Under the pieces are notes generated by a model that saw nothing but the letters and a program-made list of their open reading frames with translations, was not told the DNA's origin and made no database searches. Position numbers and translations under genes: made by a program. Source: Achromobacter sp. AONIH1 (lineage in GTDB: Bacteria; Pseudomonadota; Gammaproteobacteria; Burkholderiales; Burkholderiaceae_B). Taken from it: a DNA stretch of 64,000 bases. Of this stretch, positions 12,190-19,448 are shown in pieces. Within the stretch, counting starts at the first letter, position 1, and every line of letters begins with the position of its first letter. The DNA lies in the NCBI RefSeq assembly GCF_002902905.1, contig NZ_CP026124.1, positions 5,208,001-5,272,000 of the forward strand, read 5' to 3'.

Positions 12190-12549
12190 ATGACCATCCT
12201 CGTTTATGCCGCCAACGCCCGCGCCCTTTGGGACACGATTCAGGCAGACATCCCGGCCATCGGCGCCAAGGGCACCTCCAGCAGCAATACCTGGCGCAAG
12301 GACGACAGCGGCCGCGCCACCAAGATCTATCGGGCCATGCCGACCGGTGAGCACGATGAGCGCGCCTATTTCGTCGGCACGGTGCGGACCGGCCAGTTGC
12401 TGTTGCTGGACCTGCTGCCGGGCAGCGAGACGCTCACCTGGCCGCTGTTCGGCGCCTTGCACGGCCATCTGTCAGGCATGCTGTTGGACACCTATTCCGA
12501 TGCCGTCCTGTCGTTGAACCTGTACCCCAACCGGCCGATCGAAGGCTGA
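12190..12549 (+). CDS. Conserved-type hypothetical protein, 119 aa
   Basis: Not recognised. It is a soluble protein beginning MTILVYAANARALWDTI, with no signal peptide or membrane segment. An AGGAG ribosome site at 12175-12179, ten bases before the ATG at 12190, and third-position GC bias support it as real. The same frame stays open upstream through yqhA sequence, but that part is out of frame with yqhA and lacks a good start. A bidirectional terminator follows. Confidence 0.75.
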   Translation: MTILVYAANARALWDTIQADIPAIGAKGTSSSNTWRKDDSGRATKIYRAMPTGEHDERAYFVGTVRTGQLLLLDLLPGSETLTWPLFGALHGHLSGMLLDTYSDAVLSLNLYPNRPIEG

Positions 12550-12577
12550 AAGCCGGCGCCCGCGAACCCCAGGCAAA

Positions 12578-12612
12578 AAAAATGCCAGTCAGCATCACTG
12601 ACTGGCATTTTT
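12578..12612. terminator. Bidirectional terminator between the 119-aa gene and a cold-shock gene
   Basis: 15-bp perfect stem AAAAATGCCAGTCAG / CTGACTGGCATTTTT with a CATCA loop. It sits between converging genes and carries T runs on both strands. Confidence 0.92.
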
Positions 12613-12679
12613 CATGTGTAAGGCATTGAAAGCCCGGGCCATGCGGGCATGCCGCCCCACGAACCCCAGGCGCGGCGGA

Positions 12680-12886
12680 TCAGGCCGAAACCTTGATGTT
12701 CTTCGCGCTCGGACCCTTGGGGCCGGTGCCGACCTCAAAGCTGACGCGCTGGTTCTCCTGCAGCGTCTTGTAGCCTTCGCTGCGGATTTCGGAGTAGTGA
12801 GCGAAAAGATCCTTGCTGCCGTCGTCGGGAACGATGAAGCCATACCCTTTTTCGGCGTTGAACCACTTGACGATGCCGGTTGCCAT
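12680..12886 (-). CDS. Cold-shock protein (CspA family), 68 aa
   Basis: A single OB-fold nucleic-acid chaperone that melts RNA structure. RNP1 (KGYGFI) and an RNP2-like motif (DLFAHYSEI) are present. [18 protein letters not shown] is the canonical start, so the ATG at 12886 is chosen although the frame is open further upstream. A predicted promoter about 250 bp upstream would give a long leader, a common site of temperature control in csp genes. A second, diverged cold-shock gene lies 1.1 kb away. Confidence 0.96.
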   Translation of the reverse strand: MATGIVKWFNAEKGYGFIVPDDGSKDLFAHYSEIRSEGYKTLQENQRVSFEVGTGPKGPSAKNIKVSA

Positions 12887-13217
12887 ATGCGGATGTCCTT
12901 GAATCCAGGGGAAGCGATTGCTCGCGGGGCGCCAGATCGTCAAGGATGGGAGAGGAAGCAACCGCAACAACAATGACGGCGACAAGTTAAACGCAGACCG
13001 CGTCGCTTGAAAATCTCGCTGGAACCAGTGTATTGGCGAATTTCGAAAAACGTCAATTGTGCAATTCCCGCCCCTGCCCGCCGCGCTCCTGGAGCCGGGA
13101 GAACGGGCCTGGTCATCAACGAGCCGCGTCACCATGCATTTTGTTGAAATGTATGGATATTTTCAAATTGGCGTTCGTTGACACATAAAGAAACCAGAAT
13201 AAACGGCACGCGATTCG
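12887..13217 (-). promoter_or_regulatory. Long leader and predicted promoter of the 68-aa cold-shock gene
   Basis: This 331-bp gene-free stretch holds a sigma-70-like promoter on the minus strand: TTGAAA (13166-13161), a 17-bp spacer, then CAAAAT (13143-13138). It would produce an mRNA leader of roughly 240 nt. The promoter region is AT-rich against a GC-rich background. Nothing else was recognised. Confidence 0.55.
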
Positions 13218-13790
13218 TCAGCCCGAAAAACCGCCCCCATCCAGGAACGCCTGCTCGGCAGGCGTGGTCAGGCGGCCTAGCGCCGCATTGCGGTGGGGGA
13301 AACGACCGAAACGCTTGATGATGTCGCGATGCAGGACCGCCCAGCGCAGCGTGTCGCCGCCCAGCGCCTCCATCAGCGCCACGCCGCGTTCCTGCGCCTC
13401 CAGGTCCTCGGCGTGCTCGAAAGGCAGATAGAAGAACTGGCGCAGTTGCGCATCGACCGCCAGGTCATGGCCAACGCCGATCGCGTACTCGGCGCAATAG
13501 CGCGCCAACGGATCAGTGGCGAACATGTGGGCCGTGCCACGATAGGCGTTGCGCGGGAACTGGTCCAGCAGGACCATCAGCGCCAGCGCCCCGGTGGAAT
13601 CTCCCAGCCAGTCGTCCAGCTCGCGGGTCGCGGCGGCGATATGGGCGCTCTCGAATCGCCGCCGGAATTCGGCGTCGAAGGCCGCGTTCTTGCTGAACCA
13701 TTGCTGAGGGCCCGCGTCGCGCCAGAAGGCGACGACCTCGGCGGGCTGCGGAAGCGGCGTGGGCAGGGAAGATGAGGACATGCTGGACAT
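13218..13790 (-). CDS. DUF924 family protein
   Basis: A DUF924-type helical protein of about 190 residues with unknown biochemical role. Family-typical blocks are VLDQFPRN-like (LLDQFPRNAYRGTAHMFATD), FFYLPFEHAED and a C-terminal RFGRFPHRNAALGR. The start may be ATG 13790 (MSSMSSSS) or ATG 13781, and neither has a strong ribosome site. A longer frame upstream to 13937 has no support. The gene is transcribed towards the 68-aa cold-shock gene but is separated from it by that gene's promoter. Confidence 0.88.
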   Translation of the reverse strand: MSSMSSSSLPTPLPQPAEVVAFWRDAGPQQWFSKNAAFDAEFRRRFESAHIAAATRELDDWLGDSTGALALMVLLDQFPRNAYRGTAHMFATDPLARYCAEYAIGVGHDLAVDAQLRQFFYLPFEHAEDLEAQERGVALMEALGGDTLRWAVLHRDIIKRFGRFPHRNAALGRLTTPAEQAFLDGGGFSG

Positions 13791-13937
13791 CCAGGAAAGA
13801 AGAAATGCGGCAGCGCGGGCGCGCACTTGCAGCATACAACGCCGCCCGGCCGTTCCTGCCCGGGATGCAAGGACAACATCATCGCCGGACGCTCGATGCC
13901 GGCTTCCTTGCGGGCGTTCGGCGTGGCGCGGCAACAA

Positions 13938-13961
13938 AAAAGCCCCCTGACGGGGGCTTTT
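13938..13961 (-). terminator. Terminator of the 67-aa cold-shock gene
   Basis: AAAAGCCCCC / GGGGGCTTTT perfect stem with a TGAC loop, 16 bp past the stop codon on the minus strand, followed by a T run in that direction. Confidence 0.9.
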
Positions 13962-13977
13962 CCGAAAAATCAGGTCC

Positions 13978-14181
13978 TTACAGGACTTGAATCTTCGTAG
14001 CTTGCGGACCCTTCGGACCGTTGGCGGTCACGAAGCTGACGCGCTGGTTCTCTTCCAGAGACTTGAAGCCCGAACCCTGAATCTCGGAGAAGTGGGCGAA
14101 CAGGTCCTTACCACCCGCTTCCGGGGTGATAAAGCCATAGCCTTTTTCCGAATTGAACCACTTAACGACGCCGGTTTTCAT
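13978..14181 (-). CDS. Cold-shock protein (CspA family), 67 aa
   Basis: The second small OB-fold RNA/DNA-binding protein in the window, with RNP1 KGYGFI and an RNP2-like DLFAHFSEI. It begins [19 protein letters not shown]. An AGGAAA ribosome site lies just upstream of the ATG at 14181. It has its own promoter and a strong terminator, so it is monocistronic. It differs clearly from the neighbouring 68-aa paralogue, which suggests divergent regulation rather than a recent duplication. Confidence 0.96.
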   Translation of the reverse strand: MKTGVVKWFNSEKGYGFITPEAGGKDLFAHFSEIQGSGFKSLEENQRVSFVTANGPKGPQATKIQVL

Positions 14182-14562
14182 ACTGTATTTCCTAGAGATA
14201 ATGGGCAAATGCCCGGAGGTCACGAATCAATCAAGGAGGGGACAGTAGAACAATAACACTGAGCCGGAAAAGGCACGGCACTGAACGAAAATCGCAACGC
14301 TTGTGATCGTGTGCCGACACTATCGTTAGGTTCCCCTCACAAGTCAATATAATCTTAAAAAACGCGTGCCAATAATGCAACAAAGAGAAACTGACGAATA
14401 TTCACGCACGTTTTTATAGAAAACAAAAAGCCCTGCACTGGTGCAAAACACCAACGCATGATGAAAAAACAAGCAAGGCTTATATAAATGCCGTGTAAAC
14501 CCTTATACGAACAAACTCTTCATATACGTCGTTTACACAGGCATCCTGGTTTGCCGCCAGGC
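14182..14562 (-). promoter_or_regulatory. Promoter and AT-rich leader region of the 67-aa cold-shock gene
   Basis: On the minus strand, TTGACT (14347-14342), a 17-bp spacer and GATAGT (14324-14319) form a good sigma-70 promoter giving a leader of about 130 nt. The rest (14348-14562) is the most AT-rich stretch of the window and holds an inverted repeat at 14488-14544, but no gene I can support. Confidence 0.7.
14488..14544. repeat. Inverted repeat in AT-rich intergenic DNA
   Basis: Arms ATGCCGTGTAAAC (14488-14500) and GTTTACACAGGCAT (14531-14544) are complementary apart from one extra base. The loop of about 30 nt carries two TATACG copies. It lies just after the 106-aa gene on the minus strand and could act as an operator or as an RNA structure. 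Confidence 0.6.
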
Positions 14563-14883
14563 TTACTCGTCGATGGGCAAACCAAGCAGATCGAGCGCCG
14601 CGCCGAAAGCGTCGGTGTCCGAGCACAGGAAAACCGCCACGTCGCCGGGGTTCATATTTTCCAGGACCTGGTCGATCTGGTCTTGCGCATTATCAATATT
14701 GTCGACATTGGCTGCGTGTATGTCCGCTCCGGCCTCGACTTTCTCGCGGGGGACGATCTCTGCGATCGCGTTGAGATCGGTGACGCCCGTCACGACGTAG
14801 ACGCTGATGCTCTCGCCGTCCAGCGTCGTGTGCAGTTCGACGCCGCCCGCCACGTCGGCAAGGTGCCGACTTTGTATTTCCAT
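14563..14883 (-). CDS. Hypothetical protein, 106 aa
   Basis: Not recognised. A small acidic soluble protein beginning MEIQSRHLADVAGGVELH and ending LLGLPIDE. There is no signal peptide, membrane segment or cysteine cluster. A very good ribosome site (AAGGAAGAAGG) directly precedes the ATG at 14883, which is preferred over an upstream start that would add 14 poorly supported residues. It stands alone between unknown genes. Confidence 0.72.
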   Translation of the reverse strand: MEIQSRHLADVAGGVELHTTLDGESISVYVVTGVTDLNAIAEIVPREKVEAGADIHAANVDNIDNAQDQIDQVLENMNPGDVAVFLCSDTDAFGAALDLLGLPIDE

Positions 14884-14976
14884 GATCCTTCTTCCTTGAT
14901 GCGCGGGCCAGGCCCGCTTGAGCATGCCTCATGACGGTGCATGATCACGCCCAGGCGCGACTATAACAGCCTTGTG

Positions 14977-15375
14977 CTACCGATTCCTGACTTTCGGCCC
15001 GAGCGACGGGCGCGCCGCCCCCGACGTGGCGGCCACGCTACGGCTGCGCACCCCGGCATCGGCCAGCGTCCGCCCCAGCGCCTGCTGCGCGGCCAGGAAC
15101 GCGGCCTTCTCGTCACCCGTCAGTTTGCACAGGAACAACTGCGCCAGCAGCTGGGTGCGCCGGGCCTTGCGATTGTCGGATTCCTGCGACAACCACTCCC
15201 CCACCCAGGCGGCGGCCTCCTCGGCCGTGCCCTGCAGCTTGACGTGTCCCAGCAGGTCGAAAATGGTGACGCCAGCGAGACGGCCTTCCTCGTCGCGGCC
15301 CAGATACAGTTTCGCGACCTGGCCGGTGTAACCAGGCACCACGGCGACGCAGTCGCGTTCGGCGGGCTTCTTCAT
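14977..15375 (-). CDS. Hypothetical protein, 132 aa
   Basis: Not recognised. It begins MKKPAERDCVAVVPGYTGQ, has a probable beta-rich N-terminal half followed by a helical segment (RKARRTQLLAQLFLCKLTGDE) and ends in a basic, Ala/Ser-rich tail. No signal peptide. The ribosome site is weak. GC bias in the third codon position fits a coding frame. It lies in the same orientation as the 106-aa gene, in a run of small unknown genes. Confidence 0.65.
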   Translation of the reverse strand: MKKPAERDCVAVVPGYTGQVAKLYLGRDEEGRLAGVTIFDLLGHVKLQGTAEEAAAWVGEWLSQESDNRKARRTQLLAQLFLCKLTGDEKAAFLAAQQALGRTLADAGVRSRSVAATSGAARPSLGPKVRNR

Positions 15376-15586
15376 CGTCCGGCCCCCCAGGGAAAAGCGC
15401 CCTCGAGACAGGGGCGGGAAACGCGCGCGGCATGCGCGGCGTGCATAGCTTCATTCATACGTGTAGCGCCAATGCGGTAAACCAACGATCCCGGACTGTA
15501 ACCCAGCCGCCGGCCCTGTCGCATCGCTGCCGCGGAACTCTGCTATTGTCGGCCTGTTTCTTCCCTACCCCCACATGGTGGACATC

Positions 15587-15916
15587 ATGCAACGCGATTT
15601 CGATCTGGTCGTCACGATCCTGGGAGCCCTGCGCGACGCGCCTGGCCCCAACCTGAGCACCCTGGACATCAAGAACGCCGCCCTGGCGCCGCACCCCGAA
15701 GAGCAAGGCCTGCAGCTCATCGCGCATCACATGGACCTGCTGGCAGACGCCGGGCTGGTCAAGCAGATCAGCGAAACCGCCGCCAATGCCGGCGCGACCC
15801 GCTGGCGCATCACCTGGAAGGGCTATGACGCCCTCGAGCAGGACGACGAGGACGAAGAGGAATACGAAGAGGACGAAGACGAGGACGGCGAAGAGGACTA
15901 CGAAGAAGAGGAATAA
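15587..15916 (+). CDS. DUF2513-like winged-helix protein with an acidic tail
   Basis: A 109-residue protein. Residues 1-80 resemble the DUF2513 family, a small winged-helix fold of unknown role (start MQRDFDLVVTILGALRD, then HHMDLLADAGLVKQ and RWRITWKGYDALEQ). The last 30 or so residues are almost only Asp, Glu and Tyr. The ATG at 15587 is preferred because family members start M-K/Q-R-D and GGTGGA lies just upstream; an ATG at 15575 would add four residues. The acidic tail could mimic nucleic acid or mediate protein contacts (inference). Confidence 0.75.
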   Translation: MQRDFDLVVTILGALRDAPGPNLSTLDIKNAALAPHPEEQGLQLIAHHMDLLADAGLVKQISETAANAGATRWRITWKGYDALEQDDEDEEEYEEDEDEDGEEDYEEEE

Positions 15917-15933
15917 GACCCCTTCCCGCCCGC

Positions 15934-16215
15934 TCAGCGTTCCGCGCGGCGCAGCAGGATGCGCCGCGTGAGCAGCGAGGCCGCGGCGGCGATCACCAGT
16001 CCGAACATGAAGGCGGCGATGGACAGCATCGCCGCCAGATCCGCGAATCCATTCAGGCGCGACAACACCAGCACCGCGACGAAAATCGCCACCGCCAGCG
16101 CCGCCACCCCGACCAAGGTCCGTTTGACCGATCCCAGCCGGCCGCACAGCGCGCCGCCAGCCAGCGCCGCCGCCACGACGGCGGCCATGGACCAGAACAG
16201 ATATTCGTACTGCAT
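15934..16215 (-). CDS. Small inner-membrane protein, 93 aa
   Basis: Three hydrophobic segments, near residues 7-25, 34-52 and 58-80, followed by a basic C-terminus (RRILLRRAER), predict a three-pass membrane protein. No family recognised. GGAGG lies nine bases before the ATG at 16215; an ATG three codons earlier is too close to that site. It converges on the acidic-tail gene with 17 bp between stops. Confidence 0.75.
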   Translation of the reverse strand: MQYEYLFWSMAAVVAAALAGGALCGRLGSVKRTLVGVAALAVAIFVAVLVLSRLNGFADLAAMLSIAAFMFGLVIAAAASLLTRRILLRRAER

Positions 16216-16273
16216 CGCGGACATCCTCCGTAGCCTGGAATCGCCCGCATTATAGGCAGCCGGCCAGGCGGGA

Positions 16274-16666
16274 CTACGCCTGCGCCAGCGCGACGGCGCT
16301 GATTTCAACCAACGCGCCGTAATGCAGTTCGCCGGTCGGCACGATGGCGCGCGCCGGCTTGTGCGCCCCGAAGCGGCGCTCGTAAACGCGGTTGACCTCG
16401 TCCCACAAGCCCACGTCGCGCACGTAAACAGTGACGTTGACCACGGCCGCCAGCGACGAGTCCGCCGCCAGCAGGATGGCTTCCATGCTGCGCAGCGCCG
16501 CTTCGGCCTGCGCCGCCGCGCCCTGCGCCAGCACGGGCCGGGCGCCCGGCCCGGCCGGTGCCAGGAAGCCGAGCTGTCCCGAGACAAAAACAAAGCCGTT
16601 GGCACGCACCGCCTGCGAATAATGGCCGGCGGGCGGCGTGGCGTCGGGGGTGTAAATCAGGTCCAT
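16274..16666 (-). CDS. RidA/YjgF/UK114-family protein (first copy)
   Basis: RidA proteins hydrolyse reactive enamine/imine products of PLP enzymes, such as 2-aminoacrylate. Family blocks are seen: YSQAVRANGFVFVSGQ near the start, then ILLAADSSLAAVVNVTVYVRD, and a C-terminal EISAVAL. The ATG at 16666 (MDLIYTPDATPP) gives about 130 residues, the usual length. An alternative GTG at 16693 overlaps the stop of the upstream PLP enzyme by four bases, implying coupled translation. Its partner in the operon is a plausible source of its substrate. Confidence 0.88.
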   Translation of the reverse strand: MDLIYTPDATPPAGHYSQAVRANGFVFVSGQLGFLAPAGPGARPVLAQGAAAQAEAALRSMEAILLAADSSLAAVVNVTVYVRDVGLWDEVNRVYERRFGAHKPARAIVPTGELHYGALVEISAVALAQA

Positions 16667-16689
16667 GCGGATTCCAGTCCAGGCGCGGC

Positions 16690-17853
16690 TCACCAGCCGC
16701 GGAAACGTTCCCAGTGCGCGACGACCTCGGGCGAGGCTCCGCGCACCACTTCATAGGCCTCATGCTGCGCGCAGGTGGCGCAGGCATGATTGGGCAGGAT
16801 GCGCAGTTTGGTGCCCAACGGCAGATCCGGCAAGGTCGCGCCACTGCCGGCGCGCAGCTTGATGATGCCCTGCTCCTGGTTGGTCTCGGCCAGCAGCAGG
16901 TCGGGATACGGCCGGCCCTGCGCATCGCACACCAGGCCGTACAGCTGGTCCACGGGCTGCTTCGCCGTGCCGCGATCGCGCGACATCGCCATCCAGCCCG
17001 CGTCCACCAGGATCCAGCCCTTTTCGGCCTGATGTCCGATCACCGTGGTCAGCACCGATGCCGCGATATCGTCGGCCTGACATACGCCCAGCCCCGCCAT
17101 CACCAGATCGAAGAACACGTAGACGCCGGCGCGCACCTCGGTCACGCCCTCCAGGCTGCGGGCGAAATGGGCGGTGGGCGTGGACCCCACGCTGACGACC
17201 GGACACGGCAGGCCGGCGGCGCGGATGGCGTCGGCGCAGCTCACCGCCGCCCGCCGCTCCTGCTCGGCCATGTCGGCGATGGCCTCGACGCTGCGGCAGC
17301 CATAGGACTCACCTGCGTGCGTCATGACGCCGCGCAGGCAGCCCGCGCCGTGCAGCTCGCGGGCGATCGCCAGCAGTTGTTCGGTATTGCCCGGCTGGAC
17401 ACCCGCGCGGTGGCCGTCGCAATCGATCTCGATCAGCGCGGGAATGATCTCGCCCTGGGCCTGCGCGCGCCCGGCGACGGCGCTCGCGGCCTGAAGGCTG
17501 TCGACCACCACGGTCAGGTCCGCCCCCTGGCGGCGCAGGGCCAGCACGCGATCCAGTTTGGCCGGCGACACGCCCACGGCGTAGAGCAGGTCCGTGATGC
17601 CGGCGGCGGCGAACTGCTCGGCCTCCTGCAAGGTGGAGACCGCCGCAGGGCCGGTGGGCCCCGTCATTACACGGCGCGCCACGTCGATGGATTTCGGCGT
17701 CTTCAGGTGTGGCCGCAGGCGCACGCCATGCCCTGCCATCAGGCCGTTCAGGCGCTCGATGTTGCGCGTCATCCGCGTCTCGTCCAGGACCAGGCAAGGC
17801 GTGTCCAGGGATTCCAGGGTCGGGCGCTGCGAGGCGCTGAGCGTGTCGTTCAT
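16690..17853 (-). CDS. PLP enzyme of the D-serine dehydratase-like / D-threonine aldolase family (DSD1-type)
   Basis: A 387-residue fold-type III PLP enzyme with an alanine-racemase-like barrel N-domain. RPHLKTPKS near residues 48-55 holds the probable PLP lysine. The C-terminal NHACATC supplies the His and Cys expected to bind zinc in D-serine dehydratase-like enzymes. Substrate (D-serine, D-threonine or another D-hydroxy-amino acid) cannot be told from sequence. The ATG at 17853 is the family-like start; the frame is open upstream without support. It overlaps the following RidA gene, which would remove an enamine product. A LysR regulator is divergent. Confidence 0.85.
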   Translation of the reverse strand: MNDTLSASQRPTLESLDTPCLVLDETRMTRNIERLNGLMAGHGVRLRPHLKTPKSIDVARRVMTGPTGPAAVSTLQEAEQFAAAGITDLLYAVGVSPAKLDRVLALRRQGADLTVVVDSLQAASAVAGRAQAQGEIIPALIEIDCDGHRAGVQPGNTEQLLAIARELHGAGCLRGVMTHAGESYGCRSVEAIADMAEQERRAAVSCADAIRAAGLPCPVVSVGSTPTAHFARSLEGVTEVRAGVYVFFDLVMAGLGVCQADDIAASVLTTVIGHQAEKGWILVDAGWMAMSRDRGTAKQPVDQLYGLVCDAQGRPYPDLLLAETNQEQGIIKLRAGSGATLPDLPLGTKLRILPNHACATCAQHEAYEVVRGASPEVVAHWERFRGW

Positions 17854-17957
17854 GGCGGATTCTGTAGTCGTGGTTCGGTCGCCCGGTAGGGTCGGGAAGC
17901 AATGGCGGACGCAGTCCCGCCGTGTCCGCAGTATGGCGCGCATGCGCGTTCGCATGT

Positions 17958-17983
17958 TTAATATCGCCTTAATTGTCAGTTAA
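17958..17983. promoter_or_regulatory. Candidate LysR operator: three TTAA motifs at 11-bp spacing
   Basis: TTAA occurs at 17958, 17969 and 17980, each 11 bp apart (one helical turn), between the divergent lysR and DSD1-type genes. LysR-type boxes are typically T-N11-A with dyad symmetry in this position. Binding is inferred. Confidence 0.5.
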
Positions 17984-18011
17984 TTCCGTTCTGAATCCCC
18001 CAGGCGCCCGC

Positions 18012-18944
18012 ATGATCACCACCGACGATCTTCGTTTCTTCCTGAGCCTGGCGTCGACCCGTTCGCTGGCGCAGGCGGCGCGCGCGCTGGATGTGACGCC
18101 GCCCGCCGTGACGCAGCGGCTCAACGCGCTGGAAAAGCGGCTGGGCGTGCGCCTGGTGAACCGTTCCGGCCGTGGCACCGCCCTGACCGACGAAGGTCGC
18201 CTGCTGGCGCAGCGCGCCACCCAGATCAGCAATGAAATCAATGACCTGGCCGACGAGCTGGCGGGCCGCCGGGGCATGGTGGCCGGCCATCTGCGCGTGG
18301 TGGCGCCGCTGGGTTTCGGGCAACGCCACATCGCCGGCCTGGTCGCGCAGTTCCGCCAGCGCAGCGCGGGCATCACGGCCAGCCTGACGCTGTCCGACGG
18401 TCCGCCTCGGCTGTCCAGCGACGACTGGGACGTGATGGTGCACATCGGCGAGTTGCGCGACTCCACGCTGGTGGCCTATCCGCTGGCGCCGAACCGCCGC
18501 ATCCTCTGCGCCTCGCCCGCTTATCTGGCGCGTCACGGCGCGCCGGCCAAGCCGGAGGACCTGCGCGAGCATGATTGCATCGCGCTGCGCGAGAACGACG
18601 AGGACGTGACCCTGTGGCGCTTCAAGAAAGGCGGCGGCCCGGCGGTCGGTGTGCGTATCGCGCCTGTGCTTTCCAGCAACACGGGCGCGGCGGCGCTGCA
18701 ATGGGCGCTGGACGGCCAGGGCATAGTGGCCCGCTCGGAATGGGACGTGGCGGACCATGTGCGCGCCCGCAGGCTGGTGCCGCTGCTGGCCGGATGGGCG
18801 CTGCCGCCGGCCAATGTGGTGGCGCTGGTGAAATCGCGCCAGGATCTGCCGGCTCGCACGGCGGGATTTCTCGCGTATCTGAAAGAGGCCTTCGCCGCGC
18901 CCCCCTGGCGCGACAAGCCCGCGCGCGGCGCGGCCTCCGCCTAG
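18012..18944 (+). CDS. LysR-family transcriptional regulator
   Basis: A 310-residue LTTR: N-terminal winged HTH (DLRFFLSLASTRSLAQAARALDVTPPAVTQ) followed by a two-lobed substrate-binding domain (ITASLTLSDGP onwards). The ATG at 18012 is the family-typical start. It is divergent from the DSD1-type/RidA operon across 158 bp and converges on a second RidA gene, so control of D-amino-acid catabolism is a natural guess, but the effector is unknown. Confidence 0.93.
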   Translation: MITTDDLRFFLSLASTRSLAQAARALDVTPPAVTQRLNALEKRLGVRLVNRSGRGTALTDEGRLLAQRATQISNEINDLADELAGRRGMVAGHLRVVAPLGFGQRHIAGLVAQFRQRSAGITASLTLSDGPPRLSSDDWDVMVHIGELRDSTLVAYPLAPNRRILCASPAYLARHGAPAKPEDLREHDCIALRENDEDVTLWRFKKGGGPAVGVRIAPVLSSNTGAAALQWALDGQGIVARSEWDVADHVRARRLVPLLAGWALPPANVVALVKSRQDLPARTAGFLAYLKEAFAAPPWRDKPARGAASA

Positions 18945-18979
18945 CGCCAGCGGCATCGCGGACCCGCCGCCCACGCCCT

Positions 18980-19378
18980 CTAGTCCAGCATGGCCTCGGC
19001 TTCGATCTCGATCAGCCATTCCGGCAACGACAGGCCGCTGACGACGATCCACGACGACGGCGGCGGATCCGACTTGAAGCGCTCCCGCAACGCCTGCGCG
19101 ATCACCTCCTGGTCTTCACGCGCCGTTTCGCAGATATAGATGCGCAGCATGATGACCTGATCGATCCGTCCGCCCGCGGCGGCGAGCACGCGCTCGATGT
19201 TGTCCAGCGCGGCCTCGGTCTGTTCCTGCAGGCCCGGTCCCACGGTGCGCTCGTGGACGTCGATGCCGACCTGCCCCGACAGCAACATGCGGCGGCTGCC
19301 GGTAACGACCACGGCCTGGCTGAAGCCGTATTGCACCGAGTTGAAGACGGTGTCGGGATTGATCACGGTTCTAGACAT
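18980..19378 (-). CDS. RidA/YjgF-family protein (second copy)
   Basis: A 132-residue RidA relative, clearly different from the first copy at 16.3 kb. It begins MSRTVINPDTVFNSVQYGFS, has the core LSGQVGIDVHERTVGPGLQEQTEAALDNIERVL and ends in a Glu-rich helix (EIEAEAMLD). The C-terminal Arg-containing IPExR signature of enamine-deaminating RidA is not visible, so it may belong to another Rid subgroup. AGGAG precedes the ATG at 19378. Confidence 0.87.
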   Translation of the reverse strand: MSRTVINPDTVFNSVQYGFSQAVVVTGSRRMLLSGQVGIDVHERTVGPGLQEQTEAALDNIERVLAAAGGRIDQVIMLRIYICETAREDQEVIAQALRERFKSDPPPSSWIVVSGLSLPEWLIEIEAEAMLD

Positions 19379-19448
19379 ATTGTTCTCCTGACGATCACGC
19401 GCCCCCGCGGCACGCATGCCAGGAATTCTATCTGCGTCGGCGCGCCGC

